A DNA stretch of 64,000 nucleotides from Setaria digitata. Taxonomy: Eukaryota > Nematoda > Chromadorea > Rhabditida > Setariidae. Below, piece after piece: positions 24,930-37,900 of this stretch; the stretch's first letter is position 1; every line of letters starts with the position of its first letter. A program made the position numbers and the translations under genes. A model generated the notes under the pieces. That model made no database searches and was not told the DNA's origin. It saw only the letters and a list, made by a program, of their open reading frames with translations. The stretch is taken from NCBI GenBank assembly GCA_003640385.1, contig RCAB01000082.1, positions 122,771-186,770 on the forward strand, read 5' to 3'.

Positions 24930-27900
24930 AGTTTGTTTGATATTGCAGTAATCATTAAGCAAGATGAAAAAAAAAAAAAAATGAATAAATGGCTCGATTA
25001 AAATTAGTCACTCAAGTTACAAATGAAAATAGTCCTCTTTCACAGTGCTGCTTATCCTGTATTATCCTGTACCGTATACCCTGAATCACCGTAATTCACG
25101 AATTTAGAATGCTAATTATCACTGGAAAATATTCTAATTATATTTTAAAATGCACTAGCATAAAAAAAATTCTTGTTATTAATAACTGACGAATGGAAAA
25201 ATTGTATTCTATCTTCATAGTACGGTAGATGCTCAACAATTTTATAATACACCGGTATGTATCATATATCTTCCAGTAAGATTATATGAGGTTGAGTTAT
25301 CCATTTTTACGATACAGTAATATGTCAATTAATAAGGTAATGCTTGAAACGTCTTCAATGCCACTTGTCGTGTTAATAATAATGACAGTTAGTAAGTAAT
25401 TGCGAATATTTCAGATAATGCTTTCTGGTAACACGTTACCGTAGTACGAAAATGGATAATATTACCTATGTCAGTTACATTATCGTACTAAAAAGTAATA
25501 TTTGTGTGAAATTTGATGGGAGAGAAAAGAAGCCAATAAAATAGGACTCAAAAGATAATGGAAATCATAAAAAAAAAATTTGAAAAATTTTCAAGCAGTC
25601 ATTATTTCTTTTTGTCAAATTACTAATTTGTCTTTCTTACATTGTGCGAAAATGACACTTCTTTAAAGTATCCCGCAATGTGCTTATATATACCGGTTCT
25701 ATTCGAGATTCCCGAATGAATTATTTCTAGCTACGAGTTTTTTTTTTTTTTTTGATATCATAAAATAGAAGCAAACTGAAACTGTTCTTTTATTCCCATC
25801 AAATATTTGAATATTTGAATCAGATGATTCATTAAGATATTTCTCGTTAATAATTTCTATCATNCCAGCATGCAAATATTTGAATCAGATGATTCATTAA
25901 GATATTTCTCGTTAATAATTTCTATCATTAATTAGAAGGAATTTTTTTTTTTCCAACTGATATCATAGAAAAATTTGTTCCTTGCCAACCAAGCAGTTGC
26001 TTATGACAATTTCAGCAACGATTATGAAGTGTTAGTGTTGACTTTTGTTCTCCTATCAGTATCACTCTTCAAAATGAATCTAAAACACTTCAGATAATTT
26101 CACTAACGCTGTTGAAGTGAACTTAAAGAATGTTGAAGTTCACGTACGTATTAAATGTACACGTAAAAAGTGATCTCACTGATGTGTGTGTCCGAGATGG
26201 ATGTAGGAAAATTTCTCTTATCAAGCTGATTTCGATGGGTTCCTGTCATAAATGTCTGTCGCTTTAACAGAATGAGAATGTTTCATACTTTTTTCCGCCT
26301 AAAATTTTTGCCTATTTTGAACATGACAACTTAGCATACTGAAAAAAAGAAAAGAAAAAAAAAATTAACTGGAAATATACGTAAGTGTACGTGAACCCAA
26401 TATATCAGTCGGTTATATGAACTTTTTTCTAAATTACCTGTTTACTACGTGTGAAAGTCTCCACTGTGTTACCTGACTATTTTCCAATTAGTTTCATTGC
26501 ATCAATTTTTTCTCCATAGTGAAAATGATAATGATAGTGATAACGGCATCATGCATCAAATTCCTTTCAAAATCCGTCAATTTGCTGAATTCTTCTCTTA
26601 TTTAATTGTATCATCAAAAATGACGGATTAAAGTCAACAATTAATAGAACTTAAGTTCGAAAATGTTTAATAAGAAAAATACTTCATGTAAGATTTTTGT
26701 ATGAAAGAAAGTTTCATTAATATGCAATAATTTTTTGAATTCATCCTTTTTTCTTTTTTAAAAAAAAGGAGTGATATAGAATTTGATTTGAAATTATAGA
26801 AAAATTTATACAAAATATTCGAATAAATTTATACTTATGTTCCCAATAACCCCTTCTAACCACCCTAATTTGCAACTTTTGTCAGACAACGAACTTTTAA
26901 ACTACCTTTTCCGTGAACAATTTTTAAATATTATTTACTTATTAAATAGCCTTTTTTGAAACTACTAAATATTAATCTCAGAATTAATTACCATTCTTAA
27001 TGGTTATGGCGACTGTTCTTTTCCAGTCTAGCTTTACAAATCATTTAAATACAGGATATTAATTTTTCTCTTTTGCAATTTTTTTTTTTTTTGAAATGAT
27101 CAGCTGACATATTTCGAAACAATGCTGAACTAGCTTTCGAAAGAGAAGGTACAAATCATTTCAATTAATTCGTTAAATTAAATTCCAATGAATTAGATTG
27201 ATTCCATCAATTTTGTTCAGTTTTTGAAATTTTATTCATTTGTTAACAAATAAGAAATAAACAAAAGCTTGAAATTATCTAATTACTTTTCTTGTAATAA
27301 CTTGGCGAAAAAACTTCCCACTAAACTTCTAAATAAGTTTCAATTTTCAGCTCTTTTGAAAATGAATTTGCGTTTCTTCTTTCTTCTTGTAGCTTCCTGC
27401 ATTATTTACTGATTAATACAAAAACAAAAAAAAAAAACAAAAAAAAAATAATAATTTAAACTTCGTTCGCAATCACATAAAAACATTTCGCACTACACAC
27501 AGATAAGCAGCATGCTAAAAAATTTTAATAAATTTGAAAAAAATTCAATTCCAAATCAACAAAAAAAAAGAAAAAAAAAACAGAGGAAAGAATTTGTCGC
27601 TAATTTTTTTTTTTTTTTGCTTTTTTTCCTTTTCTACAATAAACATTTGATAAATTATAAATTGAAAGAAAAAAGCAGAAATCAAATAAAAAAAAAAATT
27701 TGAAAATTTAAAAAGAAAATATCACACTTGCATGAGATCTCGTTCGTAGGACGATCGATTAATGAAATTAATGAACTTTTTTACAATTTGAAATGAACAG
27801 AAAGAAAAAAAAATTAAAAATAAAGATGTGAGGAATGTTGTTGAGGTAACTTTGTGATTCCTTTTTTTTTTTTTTTGTTTTTTTTAGCAATAATATTTCG

Positions 27901-30032
27901 AAAATATGATATTACATCAACAGATAGCAACAGGTAGCAACAGTAGAAAAAAAAAAAGTTGCTATTAATTGACAATGTAATGAGAAAGTGAAACAAGGAG
28001 AAAAAGGAACAGATGATGATGATAATGATTGATTGGTTAGAGATAATAGCTATGATCGCTGATAACAAATGATACGATGAAGAATGACAGCTATTAACCA
28101 AAAATTTCATCTGTTGCTATGCAAAAATTCTACATATGATAATCAATTAAGAAAATTAATAAGATTTCAAATGAAATTTCACTGCAAAGACTGAGTTCTT
28201 AATTAGGATCTGAAAAAAAAAAAGAAAAAAGAGTAACATTTTACTTTTCTACTCTCTAGCTATTTCAAATTTTGACTATAACTTCGGGATCGGGAAATTG
28301 TTAGGAGAGAATTTTCTTTATCGCTATCTAAAAAGCTGCAAATTATAAATAATAGAAAATAAACAATAATAACAAAAAGCATTCAGTCATCTATATAAGG
28401 CTATCATACCCGAATAGGTAATTTCTTAATTTTTCATTAACTGCATAAATAATAAATATAATTTCGTCCCTTCTCTCTTTTTAATAAACAAGACAATGGT
28501 TTGAAAGGGGGGTTAATTATTTTTAATTGCATTATTTGAAAAAGTTTAATGGTTCATTTTTATTTATTAATTACCTACTAATAGAATATGCATGAGCCAA
28601 ATTTACATTCATCTGAAATAATACCTAACAGTTCGATAATTACTAATCTCACGGCATGAACGATAGACTTATTTTTACAGACCCTTTGCTTCTAATTCCA
28701 ATTTCACTTATTTTTATTTATTATTAAGAAAAAAAATTTTTTCTCCCTTATAAGTAGTAAATTGTATAAAATAAGTTTTAGCAAAAGGAAAGAGGGAAAA
28801 AATTTAAGTAGAATAAATTTAAATTTCTGGCTAAAATATTAAGAGAAACGTGGGGAAAGACATTATTTACGTGATTACGTGGTGTCATTTTTGACGTATA
28901 ATAATGGAACTTCAAGGCAAAATGAATTGCAACTTCTATTTGAATTGTTTTTTCTTCTTTTTATTTTTTCAATTATTCTTTTTTCTGCATACACTATTAA
29001 TCAAATAATTAAAATCTTAGAAAAATATGTCACTGATGTAAGTTGGACAAAAATTTTTAAGCATTTAGATGTATTATTTTTTATGCTACAAACTTATTAG
29101 TAAGCTAATTGGTAAATAGATAGCCACATAAAAATAGTTAAAAAATAATACAGATAATTTTGCTTCTTTTTATCTTTTCGAAATTTCTCTCACGGAAAAT
29201 TTTCATTTAAAAAAAATTTCTCACTTCTACCACATGGATTGGAAGAGCTTTTGCCTTCACATTACTTACCACTAGGTATTTTTCTTTTTTGAAGAAAAAT
29301 AAATAAATAAATAAAATTGATTTTATTTTTATGGATAAATCAGAAAGAAAAAAGCAATGAGAAATTTTATTTCATTAAAAACTAACAAACCTGAAAATAT
29401 TTTAATGCGTTGCACATTTTCTATCTAATTGATTTTCATCCTTTTTTTTTTAAAATTAGTTTTCTTTTCCTTTTGTTAATAAATTGTAAAATATAACAAA
29501 GAAAGAATGTATAAAGTGTCTGCAATTAGGAAAGGTTTTTTATATTCCCATTTTTCTTATTTTTTTTCCTTTCTGTCTGTAATCTTCCAATAATTTTTCT
29601 GTCCTTGAAAAAAAAAATTCTCGAGAAGAAAATTCTCGAGAATGAAGTTAACAGAATTTTGATGTAAACAGACCAAAAAAAAAAAACAGAAAAAAAAATA
29701 GGAAAGAGAAGAAAAATGTTGTACAAAAATTGAGCCATATTTCCGAAATATGAATAATGGGCAGCATTTTTACCGTAGTCATTCTTAAATTGATCGATCA
29801 ACCAATCAATCAATATCAATTATTTAATAGCAATCATTTAATCAATCAATATATAATTTATAATCTACTCAAGAAATTACATTCCTACAAAATTTGCAAA
29901 TAAATCCTCACAATGGCACCTTCAAATTTCAACTCTCGAAAAAGAGAATAAAAATTTCATTGTTTCTAATCTTCTTGTTTCTTTTTCTTTTTTCTACATG
30001 GAAAAGATGCAAAAAAAAAAAAAAAAAAAAAG
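24930..30032. other. intergenic, AT-rich, no gene seen
   Basis: The 3' ends of two convergent genes face each other across 5.1 kb. I see many TTACGGTA/TACCGTA-like words at 25060-25470, an assembly join at 25864, poly-A/T runs near 27420-27620 and 27860-27960, and small low-complexity open frames (27512-27703, 27814-28110, 28879-29100, 29526-29819) that have Phe/Lys/Asn-rich translations and no domains. Nothing here is convincing as an exon. Confidence 0.5.
25810..25928. repeat. 54-bp exact direct duplication flanking an N (assembly join)
   Basis: Bases 25810-25863 and 25875-25928 are identical (both begin AATATTTGAATCAGATGATT and end TTTCTATCAT). The single undetermined base at 25864 plus ten bases (CCAGCATGCA) separates them. 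A lone N between identical ends is typical of contigs joined without merging their overlap. A genuine tandem duplication cannot be excluded. Confidence 0.85.
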
Positions 30033-33000
30033 TTAAGAAATCCCATAATTAAGTAATACCACGAAAATAAGTACAGCAATCAGTATTCCATTCAGTTGCT
30101 GTTGTTGCAAACCAGCAGTTTGTTCCGAATTTCCGGATCCTTTCTGAATACAATGCGTCCATTTATAGCCAGCTTTCGAATCGTATAACGTAAGATTCTG
30201 TCGACCCGTAAAATAGTGCTGTATATAAGGTGAATATAAGTTGGTTATATCACGTTGAGCATCGGCGATTTGGGCAACAAACATTTCATCACCACTAATT
30301 AACAAATCAAAAATACATGCATCAAAGAATGCATCTGTTACATTGGCACCACTGCAACGCTCTGCAATTTCGTCAGATTACGTTTGCAGTGAATGGAAAT
30401 TTCTGGATTGAGAAGAAAAAGTTGAAAGAAATTACGGCAGGTAAAACGAAGTTAAAAGAAATTACGCCATTTCCTCGTCTTTTCTTTTGCAGTCATATAT
30501 TTTTAATTTCCAAACATAATAATAAATGCGAAAAAATTATTACAATTTAGCATATTAATGCTAAAATATATTACGACAGTTTTCTTTTTTTTTTTTAAAA
30601 ATTTATTTACCTGTCTTAAATTAGGTCTAAAAACTTAATGAATGGAATTAGTTTTTTTTTTTTCTTTTTTTATTTGGAGTATATTTGCAAGAGCGAAATT
30701 TTTCAATGAATCAGGAAGGTAAGGTAAATTTTGAAAAATTAGTTCTACATAAATCAATTTTATCATCAAATATGAATCTGACTCGTGTTTAAATTTAAAA
30801 TTTAAATTTCAAATTGTACATGTGTATTTTCTGGAATTTAATATTGAAATTTAAATTAATCCGTATTTATTTGGAATGCGTAATTTCAAAACCTAGTAAT
30901 TAATCAAGAAAAAGAAAAGTCTCCTTTACCTACCAATTGCAATTTTCAGTGGTATTTTTACTCGAACACCGTGACATCTGGTAAATGAGATGGGATTTGC
31001 CAATGCTTCTTCAAGTTTTATCGTTTCACTACGACTACAACCCGATGTACAAATATCAAATTCATCATCACTCTGCTCCTAAATTCCAAAAAATTCAACT
31101 CTTTTGAAAAATATTAAATTCATTCATGTGATTTGAAAAAATATTTATCTGCAAAATTTAAAACAGGACACAAGAAAGAGGTTAAATTTATAGTAAGAAT
31201 GCAACACTATTATACCGAATAATATATTCATGATATTTTTACGACATAAATTTGAGACTATAACATGAATTCCAAATTTTACCAGAACAGATATGATAGT
31301 AACTGATAACAGAATTTAACGATAAGCGCAGAAAATTTAAGAGAGAGAATTCAAAGATATGAATTAATACAACTAATATAAGTGATAAATAATTTCAAAT
31401 GAGAAAAATGATAAATGTACCTCAACAATTCGCTCCGGTATCCTTAAAGCAACCGATAAATACGCACCATGTCGTCGAATAGAAATTTTGGTACCAATAT
31501 ATCGTAATATAATTTCAATATGTGTTTCGTTTAATGATCTAATTTCGATTGCTTTCCGTTCCGAATTGCCAACAAATATGCTACCATCCGTAAATGAACT
31601 CGGTAACTGTTCATCTTCTGAACCTGCCTCATATTGCTTACGTGATGTACAACGTTCGTTTGCTTTTATTATTACAGTAATCTGAAATTATACTCTAAAA
31701 TATAGATTAATTTTTAGCTTCACTGATATGGTAAGCAAATGTATCATTCTAACGTGACTGTATATTCCAGTCTAGGACCTTCGACCTCTATGTATATCAT
31801 AATCGCAACACTCTCTTCACTACAGTAAATTCAAAATAAACTGTGATATGAGTGAGAGTAATTTGAAAATACGCTCCGAAGCGGTAAATGGAAGTGTATA
31901 ATTTAATACAATGACCTAAAAATATGTCTTAATCTTACTGATTTACTGTTACGGTAGCGTAAAGAATTGTAACATGAGTAATCAGAAAGTTATCTTGCTT
32001 CAATATAACAACTAGTAAATATACCATAGTCTTGAAAGTTTTTTATTATGATAACCTACAAGTGCTGAGATGTAACAACATGAACTGAGTAATTTGAAAA
32101 TCAGTTCTAAAAAGGTAGGATGAGAAGTTAGAAATAATTATAACCAAATAAATGATAATTGATATGATGAATCATCAGCCAAGATGTCCTAACCAAGGAT
32201 ACGATATCACAGTTCTACATCACGGTAAATGAAACTTTATGATAACATGAATTTCAATTAGCATATGACTAATTGCAACTGCACATTTAATTGAAAATAT
32301 GCGCAATATTGCAACATGAAAGGTAAGAGAGATACGGTACAGGTACGATGAATGTTGCTTTACATTTGTATTTGATTGTCAATTATTAGATTCTAGAAAT
32401 TAAGTATATAAGTGGAGAAAATTTTTATATATTAATTATACGGTATGTGACAAAACGTAACAAAATGTGAATTATTTAGTACGGTACTCGTAATATTTGA
32501 CCATTATCAATGAAACAATTTTGCACCATAAATCAATTAACAAATGACCTTTGAGCGGCAACAAACAAATCTTTTTTTTTTTTTCCCGATACTTTTAGAA
32601 CACTTTCCCTAAATGCACTTCATTATTTTAATTTAGAATTTAGAAAAATTAACATTCCCTCCTTTTTTTTTTTTTTTAAGAAAATGTTTCGAAATTTATA
32701 AAATATGCATTACCTTCGAAATTGCGGTAGTTCCAGTGCCAAGAAATGAATGCGTAATTTGAATTAGCAAATGCTTATTATTTATTAGCGGATATGCGCC
32801 ATTACGTGCACACGATTCAAAACGTCCATTTAGCGTACGCAAATGACGTGAACCAAAGAGTGCACAGTAGCGTTGCACTGTATAAGGTGCCGTGATGATC
32901 GGAAATGTACAACTAAAATTTCATTTGTTTCCTTAAAATTAAATCTTTCTAAATTAAAATTAAACTGAATAGTTTTTTTTTTTTTGTCACATAAAGATAT

Positions 33001-34921
33001 ATAATGTTAAAAAAAAAGGAAAAAGAAGGAAAGTAAAAAAAAAAAAATGAAAACTTCATTTACTATTATAACATTTGAGGTAAATTTTTTTTTTTTTTTG
33101 TAGACATACAGAAATTATCATCCATATGATTTAAAATGAATTTCCAAAATTTATGAAAATTCTGAAATTTTTCAATCACTGCTAAATTCTCATTAAATTT
33201 GTAAATTTATAAAAAAAAAAAGACAGAAACTAAAATTATTCATTATACGAACAAATCCGTGACGCTACTCATTTAACTGATTGTATAATGAAAGAAAATT
33301 TTGAAATATTTTTTGCTTTTCCTTTGCTGGAATTACAAATTTAATCACAATTTTAATTCTGTTTCAAATTTAAATATGATGAAAAAAGGAAAGAAGCAGT
33401 AAAATTACCCGATAGGTATATAATTACTTGGTTTCATCGTTTCAGGAAATGAACTGCATGAAAATTCTCGACGTTGTCGGTGGAGTAACGTTTGCAACGT
33501 ATGATATTTAAGATTGCCACGACATGTACGATTTGTTTCACTCAGGCAGTAAATATAATCGGTAATTATCTGTAATTAGAAAAATTAACATTAGCAAAAA
33601 TTAAGCTAAAATATTGAAAGAATTCAATTGATTTTTTACTTTCGCTTCCTGAAACATTTAATAAACATATTGATCTTTTGAATTCTTGCATGTGCATATG
33701 ATAGGTTTTTGAAAATTAGGCAAATTTAAAATTGGAATTTGAGAAACGATCGATAAATTTAAAATCACAACTTTTCCAAATCTCTCGATTTCAGTCATCT
33801 CTACAATCCCATAAAGTCAAAAAAGGATTAAAAAAAATAAATGTGACGTTTTAAAAATGAATAAATTTGACGAAATTATCTTCTACCTTCTAGATTTTTT
33901 CATCATTGGTTCCGAAGAATTCATCAAATTTAATCGATAATTTTACCAGTCAGGTTTATTTTTAAATTTCGCCGTTTTTTTTTTCTCCGTAAAGAAGAAA
34001 AAAAAAAAAAGAAAGAAAAGATATGCATAAAAGATACATTTCATGACTAAGTTTTCGATTTCAAAATTCCTTATCTGTAATTTGCAATATGATTATTTAA
34101 AAAGTGAAATTAAAAATTTGATACTTGACGAAATTGTCCAATCAGATGGTGGATTTTAATTAGCGGTAAATTTAATTGCCAAAATGCTAGTGTTCATGTA
34201 TAATTTAGGTATTACCTGACAATACGGTGCATTCATCCCAATAAAAATGCTTCCTTCATCCAATCGTTCCGAATAGATATCAGCACAGTAGTCAACCATA
34301 CAACCGTTTCCTGCATATTTTATTATTAGCTAATTAATTATACTGTGAAATAATTAAGAGTATTTTCTTTTTTAACCATTCCCAAAAAAAAAAAAAAAAT
34401 GTTTCGTTTTTTTCTTAACACAACCAAAACTAGGCAACTTCTTCCTTTCTTTTTAGTTATTTAAATATTAATAATCATTATCACTATTATCACTGACAGT
34501 TTACATTATCCATTTTTTATCATTTTTAGCTCTCTATTTCGGCTCACTTATCATGATCATTTCTCTCTATCTATGATAAGCAAGACTTTACAGTTATCTT
34601 GTTTTAAAAATTGCTAATATTTCACTATAATTTTGGAAAATTTTAATGATGAGGAATATTTTCATTATAAAGAAGTTGAAAATTAAAAAAAAAAAAATAA
34701 CGCTTCATTAAACTGACCTATTTCTTCTTTTTTTCTTAAAAATTTTCATCAACATAGAATTACTATTTTCAATTCCATATTTTTACAATTGTTATTTGTC
34801 ACCTTTTTTTTTTTTTCTAGTAAAAGATAAAATTTCAAAAAAAAAAATTACCTTGATGAATTACAGCAATTTGTAGTATAGTTAATATGACTGAAGATAA
34901 TTTGTGAAAATCAGTGTTCAT
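30033..34921 (-). CDS. drag-1: repulsive guidance molecule (RGM) / DRAG-1, BMP co-receptor
   Basis: Seven exons give a complete frame of 398 residues: 34921-34852, 34310-34216, 33569-33409, 32912-32714, 31681-31421, 31078-30930, 30294-30033. Every junction keeps phase. Residues 1 to about 20 are a signal peptide (SVILTILQIAVIH). The Cys-rich N-terminal RGM domain includes GNGCMVDYCADIYSE and CLSETNRTCRGNLKYHT, matching the family's C-x-R-x-C-R-G-N-L-x-Y-H block. The partial von Willebrand type D region starts CALFGSRHLRTLNGRFESC and continues GAYPLINNKHLLIQITHS. The C-terminus ends in a hydrophobic tail (LNGILIAVLIFVVLLNYGIS) after a polar Gln run, fitting GPI-anchor addition. RGMs bind BMP ligands and neogenin at the cell surface; C. 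elegans DRAG-1 promotes Sma/Mab BMP signalling. The usual GDPH autocleavage motif is GSRH here (residues 129-132), and no RGD is seen. N-glycosylation sequons include NRT, NET and NLT. Length is close to that of C. elegans DRAG-1 as I recall it. Confidence 0.93.
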
Positions 34922-37900
34922 GTCACATCATTGCAGCAAATAATTACCCTACACCTCCACTGCGTAAGTAATAAACCAATGAAATATCGAAATTCACGGT
35001 GAAATTAAATTTAAATCCATCCCATTCATTAGTTTCTTTTCAAATTTAGCAAAAAAAAAAAGTTTTCACGCAAAAATAAATATACCCAACGAACAGTTTT
35101 CTTTCTGCTTCTAAAAAATTGCAAATTTATTACCGATTAAATTTGCTGTAAGTAATCTGAAAAAAAAAAAGAAGGATAGGAGAAAGAAATGAATTAAAAT
35201 TAATTTGATCACCAAAAAGAAAAAAGAAAAAACAAAATATCATCCGAAGAAAAGTCACTTCAACTGAATACTTCCGGTAATCATTTCTTTAATATTTCTT
35301 CATACTCTATGTTCAAATATAAAATAAAGTTCATTTAATAATGTTTAATTTGCAAAGTTATGATTGTTAATGGATATCAATAAAAATTGAATTCAATTTT
35401 TTTTTTTAAAGAAGCCATACCGAAAGTATAAATATAAAAAAATTTTAGAGTATAAAAACTATGAAAAGATGAAAAGATGTCCAAATTAGAATTAAAAAAA
35501 AAAAAGACTTCGTAATTCGATTATTAGTAGCAAATGAGAAATTAAAAAAGGACTATTCTGCCTGTCGAATTCATCCATACAAAATTAAAATTTTTATTTC
35601 AAACATTAGCGCTTAAAAGTCTCCTCAATTCTAATTCACTTTGGGTACAGCATAACAACCGTTGAAAGTTACACTAATTGCCAGAACTAAAAATTACGGA
35701 AAATGAGAAACCGGAAGAAATGATAAATGACAGAAATGTTGTCTTTTTTTCCGATGCCAACTGTGGCTGAAGAAATTTTTTGGAAATCAAAATAATGTGT
35801 GATATTGGCGGGGAAGAATAAAAATGATAAATTATGTTCAGAAGATCAGGATTCGTAAAAACGGATGTACTATGATTAATATTCCGAATATATTCTAGAT
35901 TGCTTAATATTAATTGTAAACTGCTAATTTCAATACTAGGTCAATTTTTTTTTTAAATTCTATTTGGAAAATAGAGCGCAACAAAACATTAGATTAAAAT
36001 TGGCAGCTTTTTCATAATTATGATATTTAATTTAAATGTGAATTAGGAAGACGAAAAAAATCAAATGGGAAATGAAGAAGAAAAGAAACAAAAAAGGTTC
36101 TTTTTTTTTAAACTAATCATTGATATATTAGCTAAATCATAAAAAATTGCTACAAAGAATTGATGTATCACTTTTACGAAATAGTAATCGGAAAAGAAAC
36201 TCACACTGAAATTAATGAAAAGGCATTTTTGATAATTATTTATTGTTTGTGCTACCTAATTAAAAATAACTAACCACTGTGGGATTTTCGTCTTTAATGA
36301 ATTTCTCAAAAATAATAATAATAATAACAAATAATCGGAAGGACAATACTGATGATTAAAATTATAGTCAAGATGAACAGCGATAACTGAAATACAGCTA
36401 ATCTATTAGCAAATTAATTAATTATAATTGAAAAAGTATATGTTAGATTAGGTTACTGAAAATCCAGAATTAAGAATTATTATTTTTGGATATATTTGAT
36501 CATATGTAAGTTGAAAAAAAAAAAAAAAAAAAAAAAAAACGACAGAACTATACAAATACAACCGTCATATGATTACAGTGAATGAATTGAAAAAAGAGCA
36601 CATCAAACTATGGACAAACACTCGATCAATTAATTATTTAATTAATTATAGGAGGAGAGAATACACACATTTTTATGTGATAATATTGATGAGAATATAT
36701 ACAGCGCATAAATGAATACAATAAAAGAAATGAAAGAATGAAGTGAGGAAGCACATTAAAACTAATAAATGATCAATAATTAAGCTACTAGTTCGTTAAT
36801 TGCAAAAGATAGAACATACATATAAGAGAGAAAAAGATTTGCATAAATTTTTTAAATGATAATACTGATTGAAATAATATGCAGTAGACATATTATATGA
36901 TTACAGTGAAATGAAAAAAGTTATCATCTTCATCAAATATTAGCAAATATTTGATAATCAATTGATAAAATCCACCAACTATTCATGTGATTAATTAATT
37001 AATTAAAGAAGAAATATGTATGAGCGATAATAATGGTGGGAGTTTTGTTTTTGTAACAAAATTAAATGATAATTTTGTTGCAATATTTCAAAAAAAAAAT
37101 GAATAAATGTAAGCAAGCAATACGAATGGCCTAAATAGATGTGAAGCTTGACCTTTATCAAAAACGAAAAATTTTATTTATCATCTCATTAAATTATTTT
37201 TATTTTTTATTAGTGGCAATGAAATAAAACGAAGCAAAAGAAGGAAAAAGAGGTGGAAATTATCATTAACAGTGTTCATATACAGTTTCACTGAGTTCGA
37301 CGTTAGTTGTCAAGTAACAAAAAAAAAAGAAAAATAGGCCATAATCATCATCAATATCACTATCATTTTATCACCATCAACGCTATCATTATCACTATCA
37401 GCAAGAACAGCAATAGCAGTAGCAGTAGGAACTGATAAAAATGAATCACAAAACAGAAAATTGCTGAATTTAATGATAAATGATATGTCATTCCGTCTTT
37501 TAACTTCAATAAAAACCTTCTGAAATAGTATACAAGAGAAAGGGGAAGAGAAAAAAAAAAAAAAAAACGATAACGAAGCAGGGCAAGAGGAAAAGATTGA
37601 AAAAAAAAAAAAAAAAGTTAACCTTTGTTTCAAGTCATTTTTACCACCGCAACAATTTGTTCGTTCCTTTTTAGAAAATTACGAAAAAATGAACAAAAGT
37701 TTTTTTTTTTTCTTTAACGAAATTTTTCAAATTTTATATAAATATTTTAGAAAGTGAAGAAGAAAAGAAAAAAAATTAGAAAAAAGGTTTTTTTTTTTAG
37801 CAAAAAATATCGGAAGAAAAAATGGAAAAGAGAAAGCAGAAATTACAAAAAAAAAGGAAAGAATCAAAAGTTAATGAAAAAATCAAGACAAAAATACATA

